64,000 bases of DNA from Pseudoalteromonas phenolica (GTDB lineage: Bacteria; Pseudomonadota; Gammaproteobacteria; Enterobacterales; Alteromonadaceae), in assembly GCF_001444405.1 (NCBI RefSeq), contig NZ_CP013188.1, positions 372,001 to 436,000 of the forward strand, written 5' to 3'. The position numbers were made by a program, and so were the translations under genes. Shown one piece after another: positions 32,977 to 41,225 of the stretch. Positions within the stretch are counted from its first letter, which is position 1. The number at the start of each line of letters is the position of its first letter. The notes below the pieces were generated by a model that ran no database searches, was not told where the DNA came from, and saw only the letters and a program-made list of their open reading frames with translations.

Positions 32977-34370
32977 TGAGTGCCCTTTATTGGATAAGGA
33001 AAGACTTTAGACTCGACGACAACCCCGCATTAATACAAGCCCTATCGCAAGGATGCAAACAGGCAATTTTCATTTCTACTCCTCACACTTGGCAACGCCA
33101 TAATATTGCGCCTGTTCAGGTCGATTTTATGGCACGTCACTTGGCATGGTTTGAACAACAGCTTAACGCTCAAGGTATTGAGCTGACTGTGATATACGGC
33201 AGTGATTTTAATATTCAAATCGAGCAATTGTTAAATTTTTGCTCTGAGCATCAAATCACGCGAGTATTCGCGAACAGTCAATTAGAAATAGATGAGATTG
33301 ATAGAGATAAGCAAGTTGCTGCACGTATTGAGCTGAACCTGTTCGAATCTGATGTGATGTTGCCAAAAGGGTCTGTGCGCAACAAGCAGGGCGAAATGTT
33401 TAAGGTCTACACGCCGTTCAAAAAGGCCTGGCTTCAAGCGGTTAAACAAAGTGGGTTTGATCAGAGTTATTTAGGCAATTTAGCGGCAGTTGATGTTGAG
33501 TTTGATGAGCATAAATTTAGTTTCGATTACCCTATAGTTGAGTCGTCGAAATGGCCTTTGGCAGATACTGCGCTAAGACAGGTATTGCCGCGCTTTTTAG
33601 CTGAAAAGCATGATGACTATGAACTATACAGAGACAGACCAGATTTAAAAGCAACTAGCGGTTTATCACCTTATTTAGCCATAGGTGCTATCAGTCCAAA
33701 ACGTGTTTTTATTGAACTTATCAACCATGCTCCGAACGTGCTTGAAGATATGAAAGCGCCACAATTTAGCTGGTTGAATGAGTTGATTTGGCGAGAGTTT
33801 TATCGCCATCTTTTAGATGCGTTCCCTAATTTAAGTAAAAACAAAGATTTTCAAGAGAAGTTCCATGGCTTCAGATGGCCTGATCATCAAGCGAAGTTCG
33901 AACTTTGGAGTAATGCTCAAACCGGATTCCCAATCGTAGATGCTGCAATCAAACAACTTAAACAAACAGGTTGGATGCATAATCGGTTACGTATGATAGT
34001 CGCTAGCTTTTTAACGAAACATTTGCTGGTGGATTGGCGCAAAGGTGAAGCATTTTTTATGCAGCATCTTATCGATGGCGATTTGGCTGCTAATAATGGT
34101 GGTTGGCAATGGGCGGCGGGCACAGGGTGTGATGCACAACCATATTTTAGGATCTTTAACCCACTCACACAGAGTGAGAAGTTTGATCCCAACGGCGATT
34201 TTATCCGTAAGTATTTACCAGAATTAGAAAATGTGCCGACCAAACATATTCACGCACCGCAAGCTTACTTGGCTGCAACAGGTCAAAGCGATGTGTATCC
34301 CGATGCTATCGTTGATTTAAAAGAAGCAAGAAATCAGGCACTAGAATATTACAAAAGTGAGTTACCTTAA
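32976..34370 (+). CDS. phrB: Deoxyribodipyrimidine photolyase (class I CPD)
   Basis: Repairs cyclobutane pyrimidine dimers using blue or near-UV light; cytoplasmic. 464 residues, the usual length. The N-terminal antenna-binding Rossmann domain opens SALYWIRKDFRLDDNPALIQ. The FAD domain shows TSGLSPYLAIGAISPKRVF, WLNELIWREFYRHLL, GFPIVDAAIKQLKQTGWMHN, RMIVASFLTKHLLVDWRKGE, then NNGGWQWAAGTGCDAQPYFR and IFNPLTQSEKFDP, the class I signature. It is the third gene behind the sigma factor in a closely packed operon and fits the known RpoE-ChrR regulon. Confidence 0.95.
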   Translation: MSALYWIRKDFRLDDNPALIQALSQGCKQAIFISTPHTWQRHNIAPVQVDFMARHLAWFEQQLNAQGIELTVIYGSDFNIQIEQLLNFCSEHQITRVFANSQLEIDEIDRDKQVAARIELNLFESDVMLPKGSVRNKQGEMFKVYTPFKKAWLQAVKQSGFDQSYLGNLAAVDVEFDEHKFSFDYPIVESSKWPLADTALRQVLPRFLAEKHDDYELYRDRPDLKATSGLSPYLAIGAISPKRVFIELINHAPNVLEDMKAPQFSWLNELIWREFYRHLLDAFPNLSKNKDFQEKFHGFRWPDHQAKFELWSNAQTGFPIVDAAIKQLKQTGWMHNRLRMIVASFLTKHLLVDWRKGEAFFMQHLIDGDLAANNGGWQWAAGTGCDAQPYFRIFNPLTQSEKFDPNGDFIRKYLPELENVPTKHIHAPQAYLAATGQSDVYPDAIVDLKEARNQALEYYKSELP

Positions 34371-34372
34371 GT

Positions 34373-34804
34373 ATGTCGAATAATGCCTTGATATCAGATT
34401 TTTTGAAGCTGTATAACCAACTAGACAAGTCGAATCTTGAACTACTCGGTGAAGTGTACGGTGACAAGATAGTGTTTGAAGATCCGCTTCACAGAATAGA
34501 AGGTTTGCCTGCGCTTACCGACTATTTCGCTAACATGTATGAAAACCTGAACCAAGGCCAATTCGTTATTCACACCTCATTCGAGCAAGACAACAAAGCC
34601 AGTGTGTATTGGGTGATGACTTTTTCACATAAAAAAATAAAACAGGGTCAGCCACTTAAAGTGAATGGTAATACTTACCTTGAGTTTGAAAACGGTAAGG
34701 TCGTCTATCACCGCGATTACTTTGATGCAGGTGAGATGATCTATCAACACCTTCCTATTTTCGGTACTGTCATTAACTTAATCAAGCGCAGGACGGCTGC
34801 ATGA
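34373..34804 (+). CDS. NTF2-like (SnoaL-type) small protein
   Basis: 143 residues with the NTF2-like pattern: FLKLYNQLDKSNLELLGEVY, IVFEDPLHRIEGLPALTDYF, QDNKASVYWVMTFSHKK, and NTYLEFENGKVVYHRDYFDA. These cone-shaped domains bind small hydrophobic molecules or act as simple isomerases. The His-Asp pairs in DYFD and EDPLHR could line the pocket. It starts 3 bases after the photolyase stop and overlaps the SDR gene by 4 bases, so it is in the middle of the operon. Its substrate is unknown; an oxidised lipid is a reasonable guess from context. Confidence 0.83.
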   Translation: MSNNALISDFLKLYNQLDKSNLELLGEVYGDKIVFEDPLHRIEGLPALTDYFANMYENLNQGQFVIHTSFEQDNKASVYWVMTFSHKKIKQGQPLKVNGNTYLEFENGKVVYHRDYFDAGEMIYQHLPIFGTVINLIKRRTAA

Positions 34805-35538
34805 GTACCCAATCTAAAGTCGTCGTTATCACGGGCGCTTCTTCGGGCATTGGTGAAGCTTTGGCGCTGGAGTATGCACAACAAGGGTTCACAGTATATG
34901 CGTGTGGCAGAAATCAAGCAAAGTTAGATATTTTAAGTGAAAAATCAGCAAATATCATACCTTGTACTTTCGATTTAAATGACAAAAACGCCCTAAAAAA
35001 TGCCTTGCCAAAAGACTTAGCCATTGACCATTTAATTCTCAATGCAGGTACTTGTGAATATATAGATAATCCTAAACAGTTCGATGGGGCATTGTTTGAG
35101 CGGGTTATTCAAACCAATTTAATTGCCGTAGGATATTGCTTGGAAGTTTGGCTCAAACAAATAAAGTTTGGTGGTCAAGTAGGTTTGATGAGCTCAAGTG
35201 CCGCCTACGTACCACTGACGCGCGCTGAGGCCTATGGTGCCTCAAAAGCGGGTATTACATATTTGGCTAAAACCCTCAGCATAGATCTAGAGCCGCAAGA
35301 GATTGGCATCAGTGTTATTCATCCCGGGTTTGTTAAAACGCCACTTACAGACAAAAACGACTTCGATATGCCAGGCATTATTGAAGCCGAAGATGCAGCT
35401 AAAGCCATCTTTAAAGGCATGAGCAAAAGTACATTTGACATTCATTTTCCTAAAGGCTTTACGTGGACGCTTAAAGTCTTAGCTCTTTTACCATTTAATC
35501 TTTGGCGTCCGCTGGCTAAAAGGATGATAAAAACATGA
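34801..35538 (+). CDS. Short-chain dehydrogenase/reductase of the light-stress operon
   Basis: 245 residues, classical SDR: VVVITGASSGIGEALALEYA (NADP-type cofactor motif TGASSGIG), LILNAGTCEY (NAG motif), catalytic Ser-Tyr-Lys in MSSSAAYVPLTRAEAYGASK (YxxxK), and HPGFVKTPLTD. A C-terminal hydrophobic/basic segment (LKVLALLPFNLWRPLAKRMI) could bind the membrane. It overlaps both neighbours by 4 bases. In Rhodobacter an SDR gene lies in the corresponding RpoE-dependent cluster with the Cfa-like gene. Probably acts on fatty-acid-derived carbonyls, though this is inferred only from context. Confidence 0.9.
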   Translation: MSTQSKVVVITGASSGIGEALALEYAQQGFTVYACGRNQAKLDILSEKSANIIPCTFDLNDKNALKNALPKDLAIDHLILNAGTCEYIDNPKQFDGALFERVIQTNLIAVGYCLEVWLKQIKFGGQVGLMSSSAAYVPLTRAEAYGASKAGITYLAKTLSIDLEPQEIGISVIHPGFVKTPLTDKNDFDMPGIIEAEDAAKAIFKGMSKSTFDIHFPKGFTWTLKVLALLPFNLWRPLAKRMIKT

Positions 35539-36785
35539 AGAGAGTTGCCATCATAGGTAGTGGTATTTCTGGTTTAACGTGCGCTTACTTGCTATCAAAA
35601 AAATACGACATCAAGTTATACGAAAAAAACAATTACATTGGTGGTCACACGGCCACTGTTGATGTCGAAGTCGATGGAAAGGAGTATGCTATCGATACTG
35701 GCTTTATTGTTTGTAATAACAAAACCTACCCAAATTTTTTAAAACTGCTTAGCCAGATTGGGGTTGGGTATAAGGACACTGAAATGAGTTTTAGTGTGCA
35801 CAACGTACAATCGGGTTTAGAGTACAATGGCAATAACTTAAATTCGTTATTTGCGCAGCGCCGTAACATTTTGAACCCAAAATTTTGGGGCCTAATCAGA
35901 GAAATCCTGCGATTCAATAAGGCGTGTAAGGCGCTACATGATCAGCAAATAGCGCCTCATTTAACATTGGGCGATTTTTTAGATGAACAGCATTTTTCAG
36001 ACTATTTTAGCCAGCACTACATTTTGCCAATGGGTGCAGCCATTTGGTCCACTAGTTTGCAAGAGATGCGCGACTTCGAACTACGTTTCTTTGTGCAGTT
36101 TTTCTATAACCATGGTTTGTTAAACATCAGCGACCGCCCACAATGGCATGTGATCAAAGGCGGATCTCGTGAATATGTGAAGCCTTTAACGCGTGAATTT
36201 TCAGACAAGATTTGTCTCAACAGTGATATAAGCTCTGTAACACGTAACGAAGATACTGTTGTGATAAAGCTTGCCGATGGCAGTGAAGAGTTGTTTGATG
36301 AAGTGGTATTTGCATGCCATTCAGATCAAGCCCTTTCATTATTGGCAGATGCGAACGAACAAGAGCAGCAAGTACTTGGTGCTATACCTTACAGTGAAAA
36401 CCAAGTGGTGCTTCATACCGATACCAATATGCTGCCAAAGCGTCCACTTGCTTGGGCTAGCTGGAACTACCGTTTAGACAATACCAATATGCGCCCAGCT
36501 GCGGTGACCTACAATATGAATATATTGCAGGGGTTGCAAAGCGATACCACATTCTGTGTGACGTTAAATCAAACGGCCATCATAGATAAATCTAAAATAT
36601 TAAGAGAATTCACCTATCACCATCCGGTGTTTAACAAGCAAAGTATGGCAGCACAGCAGCGTCGCTCTGATATCTGCGGCAAAAATCGCACCCACTTCTG
36701 TGGCGCTTACTGGTATAACGGCTTCCACGAAGATGGCGTGCGTTCGGCATTAGACGTATGTAAACGATTTGAGTGTGAGCTGTAG
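35535..36785 (+). CDS. FAD-dependent oxidoreductase (amine-oxidase/desaturase-like)
   Basis: 416 residues. The N-terminal FAD motif is RVAIIGSGISGLTCAYLLSK followed by YEKNNYIGGHTATVDVEVDG, IDTGFIVCNNKTYPNFLKL, the NAD(P)-binding/amine-oxidase type close to carotenoid and fatty-acid desaturases. Later blocks: WSTSLQEMRDFELRFFVQFF, KGGSREYVKPL, VVFACHSDQALSLL, HTDTNMLPKRPLAWASWNYR, and CGAYWYNGFHEDGVRSALDV near the end. This protein, the following DUF1365 protein and a Cfa-type methyltransferase form a conserved trio in many bacteria, suggesting joint modification of membrane fatty acids. Confidence 0.88.
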   Translation: MKRVAIIGSGISGLTCAYLLSKKYDIKLYEKNNYIGGHTATVDVEVDGKEYAIDTGFIVCNNKTYPNFLKLLSQIGVGYKDTEMSFSVHNVQSGLEYNGNNLNSLFAQRRNILNPKFWGLIREILRFNKACKALHDQQIAPHLTLGDFLDEQHFSDYFSQHYILPMGAAIWSTSLQEMRDFELRFFVQFFYNHGLLNISDRPQWHVIKGGSREYVKPLTREFSDKICLNSDISSVTRNEDTVVIKLADGSEELFDEVVFACHSDQALSLLADANEQEQQVLGAIPYSENQVVLHTDTNMLPKRPLAWASWNYRLDNTNMRPAAVTYNMNILQGLQSDTTFCVTLNQTAIIDKSKILREFTYHHPVFNKQSMAAQQRRSDICGKNRTHFCGAYWYNGFHEDGVRSALDVCKRFECEL

Positions 36786-36787
36786 TT

Positions 36788-37513
36788 ATGAACAGCGCGA
36801 TTTATCAGGGCCAAGTTAGACACAGACGTTTTAGTCCGAAAAGTCATGAGTTTAACTACACTATGACGCAACTCGCGCTAGACTTAGATGAAGTTGAAGC
36901 GTTAGCAGCAACTCATTCAGTATTTAGCTTGAAAAAGTTTGCGCCTATGAGTTTTTTTCAAGCTGATTATGTAAAAAATGAACCGGGCAATTTAAAACAA
37001 CGTATAGCAAGTAAAGTTTCCCAATTGGGTGGGAAATGGGATGGCGAAAAAGTCACGTTAATGGGTCAGTGCCGATGTTTCGGTTTTTATTTTAGCCCAG
37101 CAAACTTCTATTTTTGTTATCAAAATGACGGTGAATGTCGCTACATGCTGGTTGAGGTAAGCAATACGCCTTGGCTTGAGCGTCATTACTATTTGGTCGA
37201 TTTACAGGGTGATATGAAAACTCAAAAAGATTTTCATGTGTCTCCATTTATGGACCTAGACATGCAATACCATTGGCGGGTTAAGCCGCCAGCAGAGCAG
37301 GTCTTGGTTCATATTGAAAACCATAAAGACCATAAGCAATTTGATGCCACGCTTGCGATGAAAAAGCGTGAAATAACAAAAAGCAGTTTGTTTAAAGCGT
37401 GGCTGTCGGCACCGCTGATGCCAATTAAAGTAGTCGCTGGCATTTATTGGCAAGCTGCTAAATTGTTTGCCAAACGTATCCCGTTTATTGCGCACCCTGA
37501 GACTAGAGGTTAA
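36788..37513 (+). CDS. DUF1365-family protein
   Basis: 241 residues. Blocks typical of DUF1365 are IYQGQVRHRRFSPKSHEFNY, the CFGFYFSPANFYFCYQNDG segment, YMLVEVSNTPWLERHYYLV, and KDFHVSPFMDLDMQYHWRV. It has no signal peptide; a hydrophobic segment near 200-225 may touch the membrane. It sits between the FAD oxidoreductase and the Cfa-type gene, 2 bases from each. The biochemical role is not established; co-occurrence suggests it works with them on phospholipid acyl chains. Confidence 0.9.
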   Translation: MNSAIYQGQVRHRRFSPKSHEFNYTMTQLALDLDEVEALAATHSVFSLKKFAPMSFFQADYVKNEPGNLKQRIASKVSQLGGKWDGEKVTLMGQCRCFGFYFSPANFYFCYQNDGECRYMLVEVSNTPWLERHYYLVDLQGDMKTQKDFHVSPFMDLDMQYHWRVKPPAEQVLVHIENHKDHKQFDATLAMKKREITKSSLFKAWLSAPLMPIKVVAGIYWQAAKLFAKRIPFIAHPETRG

Positions 37514-37515
37514 TA

Positions 37516-38790
37516 ATGGAACAGTCATCTACCAATGTCACCGCAACAACGAATCCAGAGCAACTTTCTTGGTTTGAAAATAAATGTCGTAACCTAGTCA
37601 TTTCGTTACTCGATAAATTACAAAAAGCCAGTTTAGAAATAGAAGAAGCAGGGCAGATAACTCGTTTGGGTAATGTGGACGCTAAGTTATGTGGCAAGAT
37701 AATAGTGCAGGATGCGTCTATGTATGTCGACTTCGTAAAAGGGGGCAGCATTGCAGCGGCAGAAGCCTACATCGCGAAAAAATGGACGACACCAAACTTA
37801 ACCGAAGTTATCCAAGTATTTGCCCGTTGCCAAGAACAGCTTGATGAAATCGAGAAACAGGGCGCGTGGTTTACCCAACTGAAAAATAAGATTTTTCATC
37901 GTAAAAATGCCAATACTCAAAGCGGCTCAAAAAATAATATCTTGGCGCATTACGACCTTGGTAATGAGCTGTACACTCGGTTCCTCGACAGTACTATGAT
38001 GTACTCAAGTGCTATTTATAGTGACTCGGCAACTCAGCTGCATGAAGCGCAACTCAATAAACTTAAAACAATCTGCGACAAATTAGATTTAAAGCCGACC
38101 GACCATTTAATTGAAATTGGCACTGGTTGGGGTGGCTTGGCAATTTTCGCTGCCGAGCATTATGGTTGTCAGGTTACAACGACAACGATTTCAGATGCTC
38201 AATACGAATTTGCGGTTGATAAAGTAAAAGCGAAAGGGCTTGAAGACAAGATAACTTTGCTTAAGAAAGATTACCGTTTACTCGAAGGTAAATACGACAA
38301 ACTAGTTTCAATTGAAATGATAGAGGCCGTTGGCCATGAGTTTATGGCGGAGTTTTTTGCTAAATGTAATAACTTGCTTAAAGATGAAGGCTTAATGCTT
38401 GTTCAAGCGATTACCATTTTAGATTCTCGTTACGATCATTACCGAACTAATGTTGACTTTATTCAACGCTATATCTTCCCTGGAGGATGTTTGCCGTCTA
38501 TTGCGGTTATGAGTAAACACGTCGCCGAGCAAACAAATATGATGCTCGATAATATTGAAGACATCGGTTTGCACTATGCCAGAACTCTGGCAGATTGGCG
38601 TAAAGGCTTTGATGCAAATTGGCAAGCGCTTACCGAGTTCGGTTTCGACGAGCAGTTTAAGCGTTTATGGCATTTTTATTTGGCATACTGCGAAGGCGCG
38701 TTTTTAGAGCGTGTAATAAGCACTCATCACTTAGTACTACGCAAGCCTAATTATCGAAACGATACCGATGAACAAATTTGCCGTTATTAA
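37516..38790 (+). CDS. Cyclopropane-fatty-acyl-phospholipid synthase-type methyltransferase
   Basis: 424 residues, SAM-dependent. It methylates or cyclopropanates unsaturated acyl chains in the membrane. N-terminal lipid-binding part (about 1-110, IVQDASMYVDFVKGGSIAAA then EAYIAKKW), followed by NILAHYDLGNELYTRFLDST, MMYSSAIYSD, SAM motif LIEIGTGWGGLAIFAAEHYG, SIEMIEAVGHEFM, YIFPGGCLPS and the C-terminal YCEGAFLERVISTHHLVLRK. The family's typical Glu, Tyr, Cys (YxFPGG-C) and His residues are visible. A Cfa-type gene is a core target of RpoE-ChrR in Rhodobacter. Its last 23 bases overlap the DUF2878 gene in another frame. Confidence 0.92.
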   Translation: MEQSSTNVTATTNPEQLSWFENKCRNLVISLLDKLQKASLEIEEAGQITRLGNVDAKLCGKIIVQDASMYVDFVKGGSIAAAEAYIAKKWTTPNLTEVIQVFARCQEQLDEIEKQGAWFTQLKNKIFHRKNANTQSGSKNNILAHYDLGNELYTRFLDSTMMYSSAIYSDSATQLHEAQLNKLKTICDKLDLKPTDHLIEIGTGWGGLAIFAAEHYGCQVTTTTISDAQYEFAVDKVKAKGLEDKITLLKKDYRLLEGKYDKLVSIEMIEAVGHEFMAEFFAKCNNLLKDEGLMLVQAITILDSRYDHYRTNVDFIQRYIFPGGCLPSIAVMSKHVAEQTNMMLDNIEDIGLHYARTLADWRKGFDANWQALTEFGFDEQFKRLWHFYLAYCEGAFLERVISTHHLVLRKPNYRNDTDEQICRY

Positions 38791-39262
38791 CTTCTTCCTA
38801 TTCCAGCTTGTATGGTTTACTTGTGCTTTGTTTACCGAACATGCAAGCTGGCTTTTGTTGCCTTTAGTTGCATTGCACTTTGCAGTATTTAAAGATCGAG
38901 CCCGAGACTTCAAACTGCTACCGATTGCCTCTGTTGGTATTGTATTTGACTTTCTAATGTTTAAGCTGGGTATTTTGACCTTCAATGAAGGCTTTTTTCC
39001 CGCTTGGTTATGTCTGCTTTGGCTGATGTTTGTACTTAGCCTTAATTATTCTTTTGATTGGATGAATAAACTCAATGTGTTTGTTAATGCCTTAATCGGT
39101 GGCATCTTTGGTCCGCTGAGTTATTTTGCTGCGGTTAAATTTGGTGCGCTGGGTATGGGCGTTGCGCAGACTCAATTTTTGTTTATTTATGCATTGGGTT
39201 GGGCGTTAATCATGCCAGTGCTGATCTATTTAAATAATAGACCGTATTACAAGTTAAGCTAA
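38768..39262 (+). CDS. DUF2878-family membrane protein
   Basis: 164 residues, almost wholly hydrophobic, with about five to six membrane helices (INFFLFQLVWFTCALF, ASWLLLPLVALHFAVF, LLPIASVGIVFDFLMF, FPAWLCLLWLMFVLSL, FVNALIGGIFGPLSYFA, FIYALGWALIMPVLIYL). The pattern fits DUF2878, which is routinely found in this operon type. Function unknown. It begins inside the Cfa gene, 23 bases before its stop, indicating translational coupling. Confidence 0.87.
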   Translation: MNKFAVINFFLFQLVWFTCALFTEHASWLLLPLVALHFAVFKDRARDFKLLPIASVGIVFDFLMFKLGILTFNEGFFPAWLCLLWLMFVLSLNYSFDWMNKLNVFVNALIGGIFGPLSYFAAVKFGALGMGVAQTQFLFIYALGWALIMPVLIYLNNRPYYKLS

Positions 39263-39279
39263 ATCAACAGGAACACGTC

Positions 39280-39774
39280 ATGCGTGTGATTTTTTTAATT
39301 TGTTTTTTATTTTCTTTTAATAGCTTTGCCTCACCAGTACAAGGCCTCACAAAGTACGGTGAGGGTCAAATGTCAGTGATGTTTTGGGATCTATATAAAG
39401 CCGAATTGTTCGGAAAAACTTCCAGTTACCAAGCCGATACACCTCCAGTCGCACTGAAAATCACTTACCTCCGAGATATAGACAAAGTAGATTTGATAGA
39501 AGCAACGTTAGATCAATGGGTTCATATTGGTTATGAAAATGAAGCTATTCCTAATTGGGTATCGCAACTTGAGCAGATCTGGCCTGACATCAAAGAAGGC
39601 AGCCAACTTACTATTCGTGTTCACCCTGATGGTACGTCAGATTTTTATGATGCGACGAGCAAAATAGGAAATATGAATGATCCGCAATTTGGTAAAGCAT
39701 TTCTTGCGATTTGGCTGAGTGAAAAAACTTCGGAGCCGGAACTGCGCGCACAACTTATTGGAGAGAAAAAATGA
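39280..39774 (+). CDS. Exported chalcone-isomerase-like protein
   Basis: 164 residues. Signal peptide 1-18 (MRVIFLICFLFSFNSFA, cut before SPVQG). The mature protein resembles the bacterial chalcone-isomerase-like family: GLTKYGEGQMSVMFWDLYKA, LKITYLRDIDKVDLIEATLD, LTIRVHPDGTSDFYD, FGKAFLAIWLSEKTSEPELR. This fold binds fatty acids in related proteins, so a periplasmic lipid-binding role fits the operon. An AGGAACAC site precedes the ATG. The stop overlaps the next gene by 4 bases. Confidence 0.85.
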   Translation: MRVIFLICFLFSFNSFASPVQGLTKYGEGQMSVMFWDLYKAELFGKTSSYQADTPPVALKITYLRDIDKVDLIEATLDQWVHIGYENEAIPNWVSQLEQIWPDIKEGSQLTIRVHPDGTSDFYDATSKIGNMNDPQFGKAFLAIWLSEKTSEPELRAQLIGEKK

Positions 39775-40307
39775 TCAGAGTGCTAACACTCATCCTAGGA
39801 TTCTTGTTTTTAGTTGGATGTTCAAGCAACCACATTGATGATTACGTTGGTAAAACACCTGAACTAAAATTAGAGGAGTTTTTTCAGGGCGAACTTAAAG
39901 CTCATGGTGTGGTACTCGATAGAAGTGGTGCATTTCAGCGTAGCTTTACCGTGAAGTTGATCGGCACTTGGCAGAAAGAAAATGGCCAGCTAAAAGGCAA
40001 ACTGGATGAGTGGTTTGTCTACGACGATGGTGAGAAAGACACGCGCACTTGGTTGATAACAAAAACCGCTGACGGAGAATATACAGGCACTGCAAACGAT
40101 GTAATTGGCCAAGCAAATGGTCAGGCTCGCGGTAATGCTTTGTACTGGCGATATGACCTAGAAATTCAATATAAAGGTGACCCTTTGGTTGTTACCCTCG
40201 ACGATTGGATGTATTTGGTGGATGAAAACCGTTTAATTAATCGCACTGAGATCATTAAGTTTGGTTTTAAAGTGGGTGAAGTGTTATTGAGTATTGAGAA
40301 GGTGTAA
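39771..40307 (+). CDS. DUF3833-family lipoprotein
   Basis: 178 residues. The lipoprotein signal peptide MIRVLTLILGFLFLVGCSSN has its lipobox LVGC with Cys at about 17; Ser at +2 favours the outer membrane. The mature part is a lipocalin-like beta protein typical of DUF3833: LKLEEFFQGELKAHGVVLDR, GAFQRSFTVKLIGTWQKENG, WFVYDDGEKDTRTWLITKT, YKGDPLVVTLDDWMYLVDEN. It is the last gene of the light-stress operon, closed by a hairpin. Possibly binds or carries modified lipids; no reaction is known. Confidence 0.9.
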   Translation: MIRVLTLILGFLFLVGCSSNHIDDYVGKTPELKLEEFFQGELKAHGVVLDRSGAFQRSFTVKLIGTWQKENGQLKGKLDEWFVYDDGEKDTRTWLITKTADGEYTGTANDVIGQANGQARGNALYWRYDLEIQYKGDPLVVTLDDWMYLVDENRLINRTEIIKFGFKVGEVLLSIEKV

Positions 40308-40319
40308 ATCACCTTCTCA
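40295..40319 (+). terminator. Hairpin ending the light-stress operon
   Basis: GAGAAGGTG and CACCTTCTC pair across TAAAT and span the DUF3833 stop codon; flanking A and T extend the stem. The downstream T content is modest. Confidence 0.65.
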
Positions 40320-40337
40320 TGTTTCTGCTTGCGTGAA

Positions 40338-40682
40338 TTAGTTCTTTCGCTTCTCAAACGAACTAGAAATAACCAATAATGAAGTTATTATTATAGTAAT
40401 GTCATGAAGCGGTACTGTGATTACAGGACCGAGCTTAATTGCCAATAGAGCAAATAGTATGCAAGGGATCACAGTTGCTAAGAATTGATGTTTGTAGAAT
40501 CTATGACCAACTAAACTGAAATACAAAGCTGCTAGAACAGTTCCAACAAGCGCTGATATACAGTAAGTTAAACCATATTGTACAGTAAGTGTCACTTCTT
40601 GATTGTAGACGTCCAGTCCGAAGACAAGCATAGCTGCAGTCAAGCCAATTGCTATGTAATGCACTAATAATTCTTTATTCAT
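40338..40682 (-). CDS. Small four-helix membrane protein
   Basis: 114 residues with four hydrophobic helices (about 8-22, 34-58, 66-84, 88-106) and a basic C-terminus FEKRKN. An AAGGAAAAC site lies just before the ATG. No motif or family is recognised. It is an integral inner-membrane protein that stands alone, reading towards the end of the light-stress operon. Confidence 0.7.
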   Translation of the reverse strand: MNKELLVHYIAIGLTAAMLVFGLDVYNQEVTLTVQYGLTYCISALVGTVLAALYFSLVGHRFYKHQFLATVIPCILFALLAIKLGPVITVPLHDITIIITSLLVISSSFEKRKN

Positions 40683-40741
40683 TGTTTTCCTTATGTTTTC
40701 TTTCCTACAGAAACCCCATTAATGACCACTCAGTATGTTGG

Positions 40742-41215
40742 TTAATTTTGTTGCTCTGATAGTTGCTTTAGTCTCTCGGCTTCTTCTTTTATCATAGCTT
40801 GCAACTCTTGCATATTCTCCTGAACACGTGAAGCGCCAATCTGCGCACCTTGAGCCATAAGCTGAGGCATTTTCTCTACGGTTTTTTTACCTGTCGGTGT
40901 TTCGTAAAAAGCCGTTAATTCTTTTAATTCTTGAGCAGTAAACGCTTGCGAATAAATATATATGAACTCGAATTCTAAACTTTCCCAACTCATATGTTTT
41001 TGGAAAAACTTCATCATTACGGATTTGAAAGGAGCCAGAGTAGGTTGTTGCTGAATTTGTATGTCTACCATATTAGACATAGAGTCATTCATTACTTTAT
41101 CCATATCCATGACTTTCATTAGTTTTGCTGCTTCAACTTCCGCCTCTGAGTTTGCGAATGAAGTGAATGAACAAGTCAATAAAACTGCAAGTAATGTTAT
41201 TTTTATGGTTTTCAT
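40742..41215 (-). CDS. DUF2059-family periplasmic protein
   Basis: 157 residues. Signal peptide 1-21 (MKTIKITLLAVLLTCSFTSF, cut before NSEAE). The mature protein is helical and shows the DUF2059 core FIYIYSQAFTAQELKELTAF, YETPTGKKTVEKMPQLM. AGGA lies 7 bases before the ATG at 41215; starting at an upstream in-frame codon would spoil the signal peptide. The C-terminus is a Glu/Gln/Lys-rich helix. Function is unknown; the family is common in periplasms. Confidence 0.85.
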   Translation of the reverse strand: MKTIKITLLAVLLTCSFTSFANSEAEVEAAKLMKVMDMDKVMNDSMSNMVDIQIQQQPTLAPFKSVMMKFFQKHMSWESLEFEFIYIYSQAFTAQELKELTAFYETPTGKKTVEKMPQLMAQGAQIGASRVQENMQELQAMIKEEAERLKQLSEQQN

Positions 41216-41225
41216 TTGGATGTCC

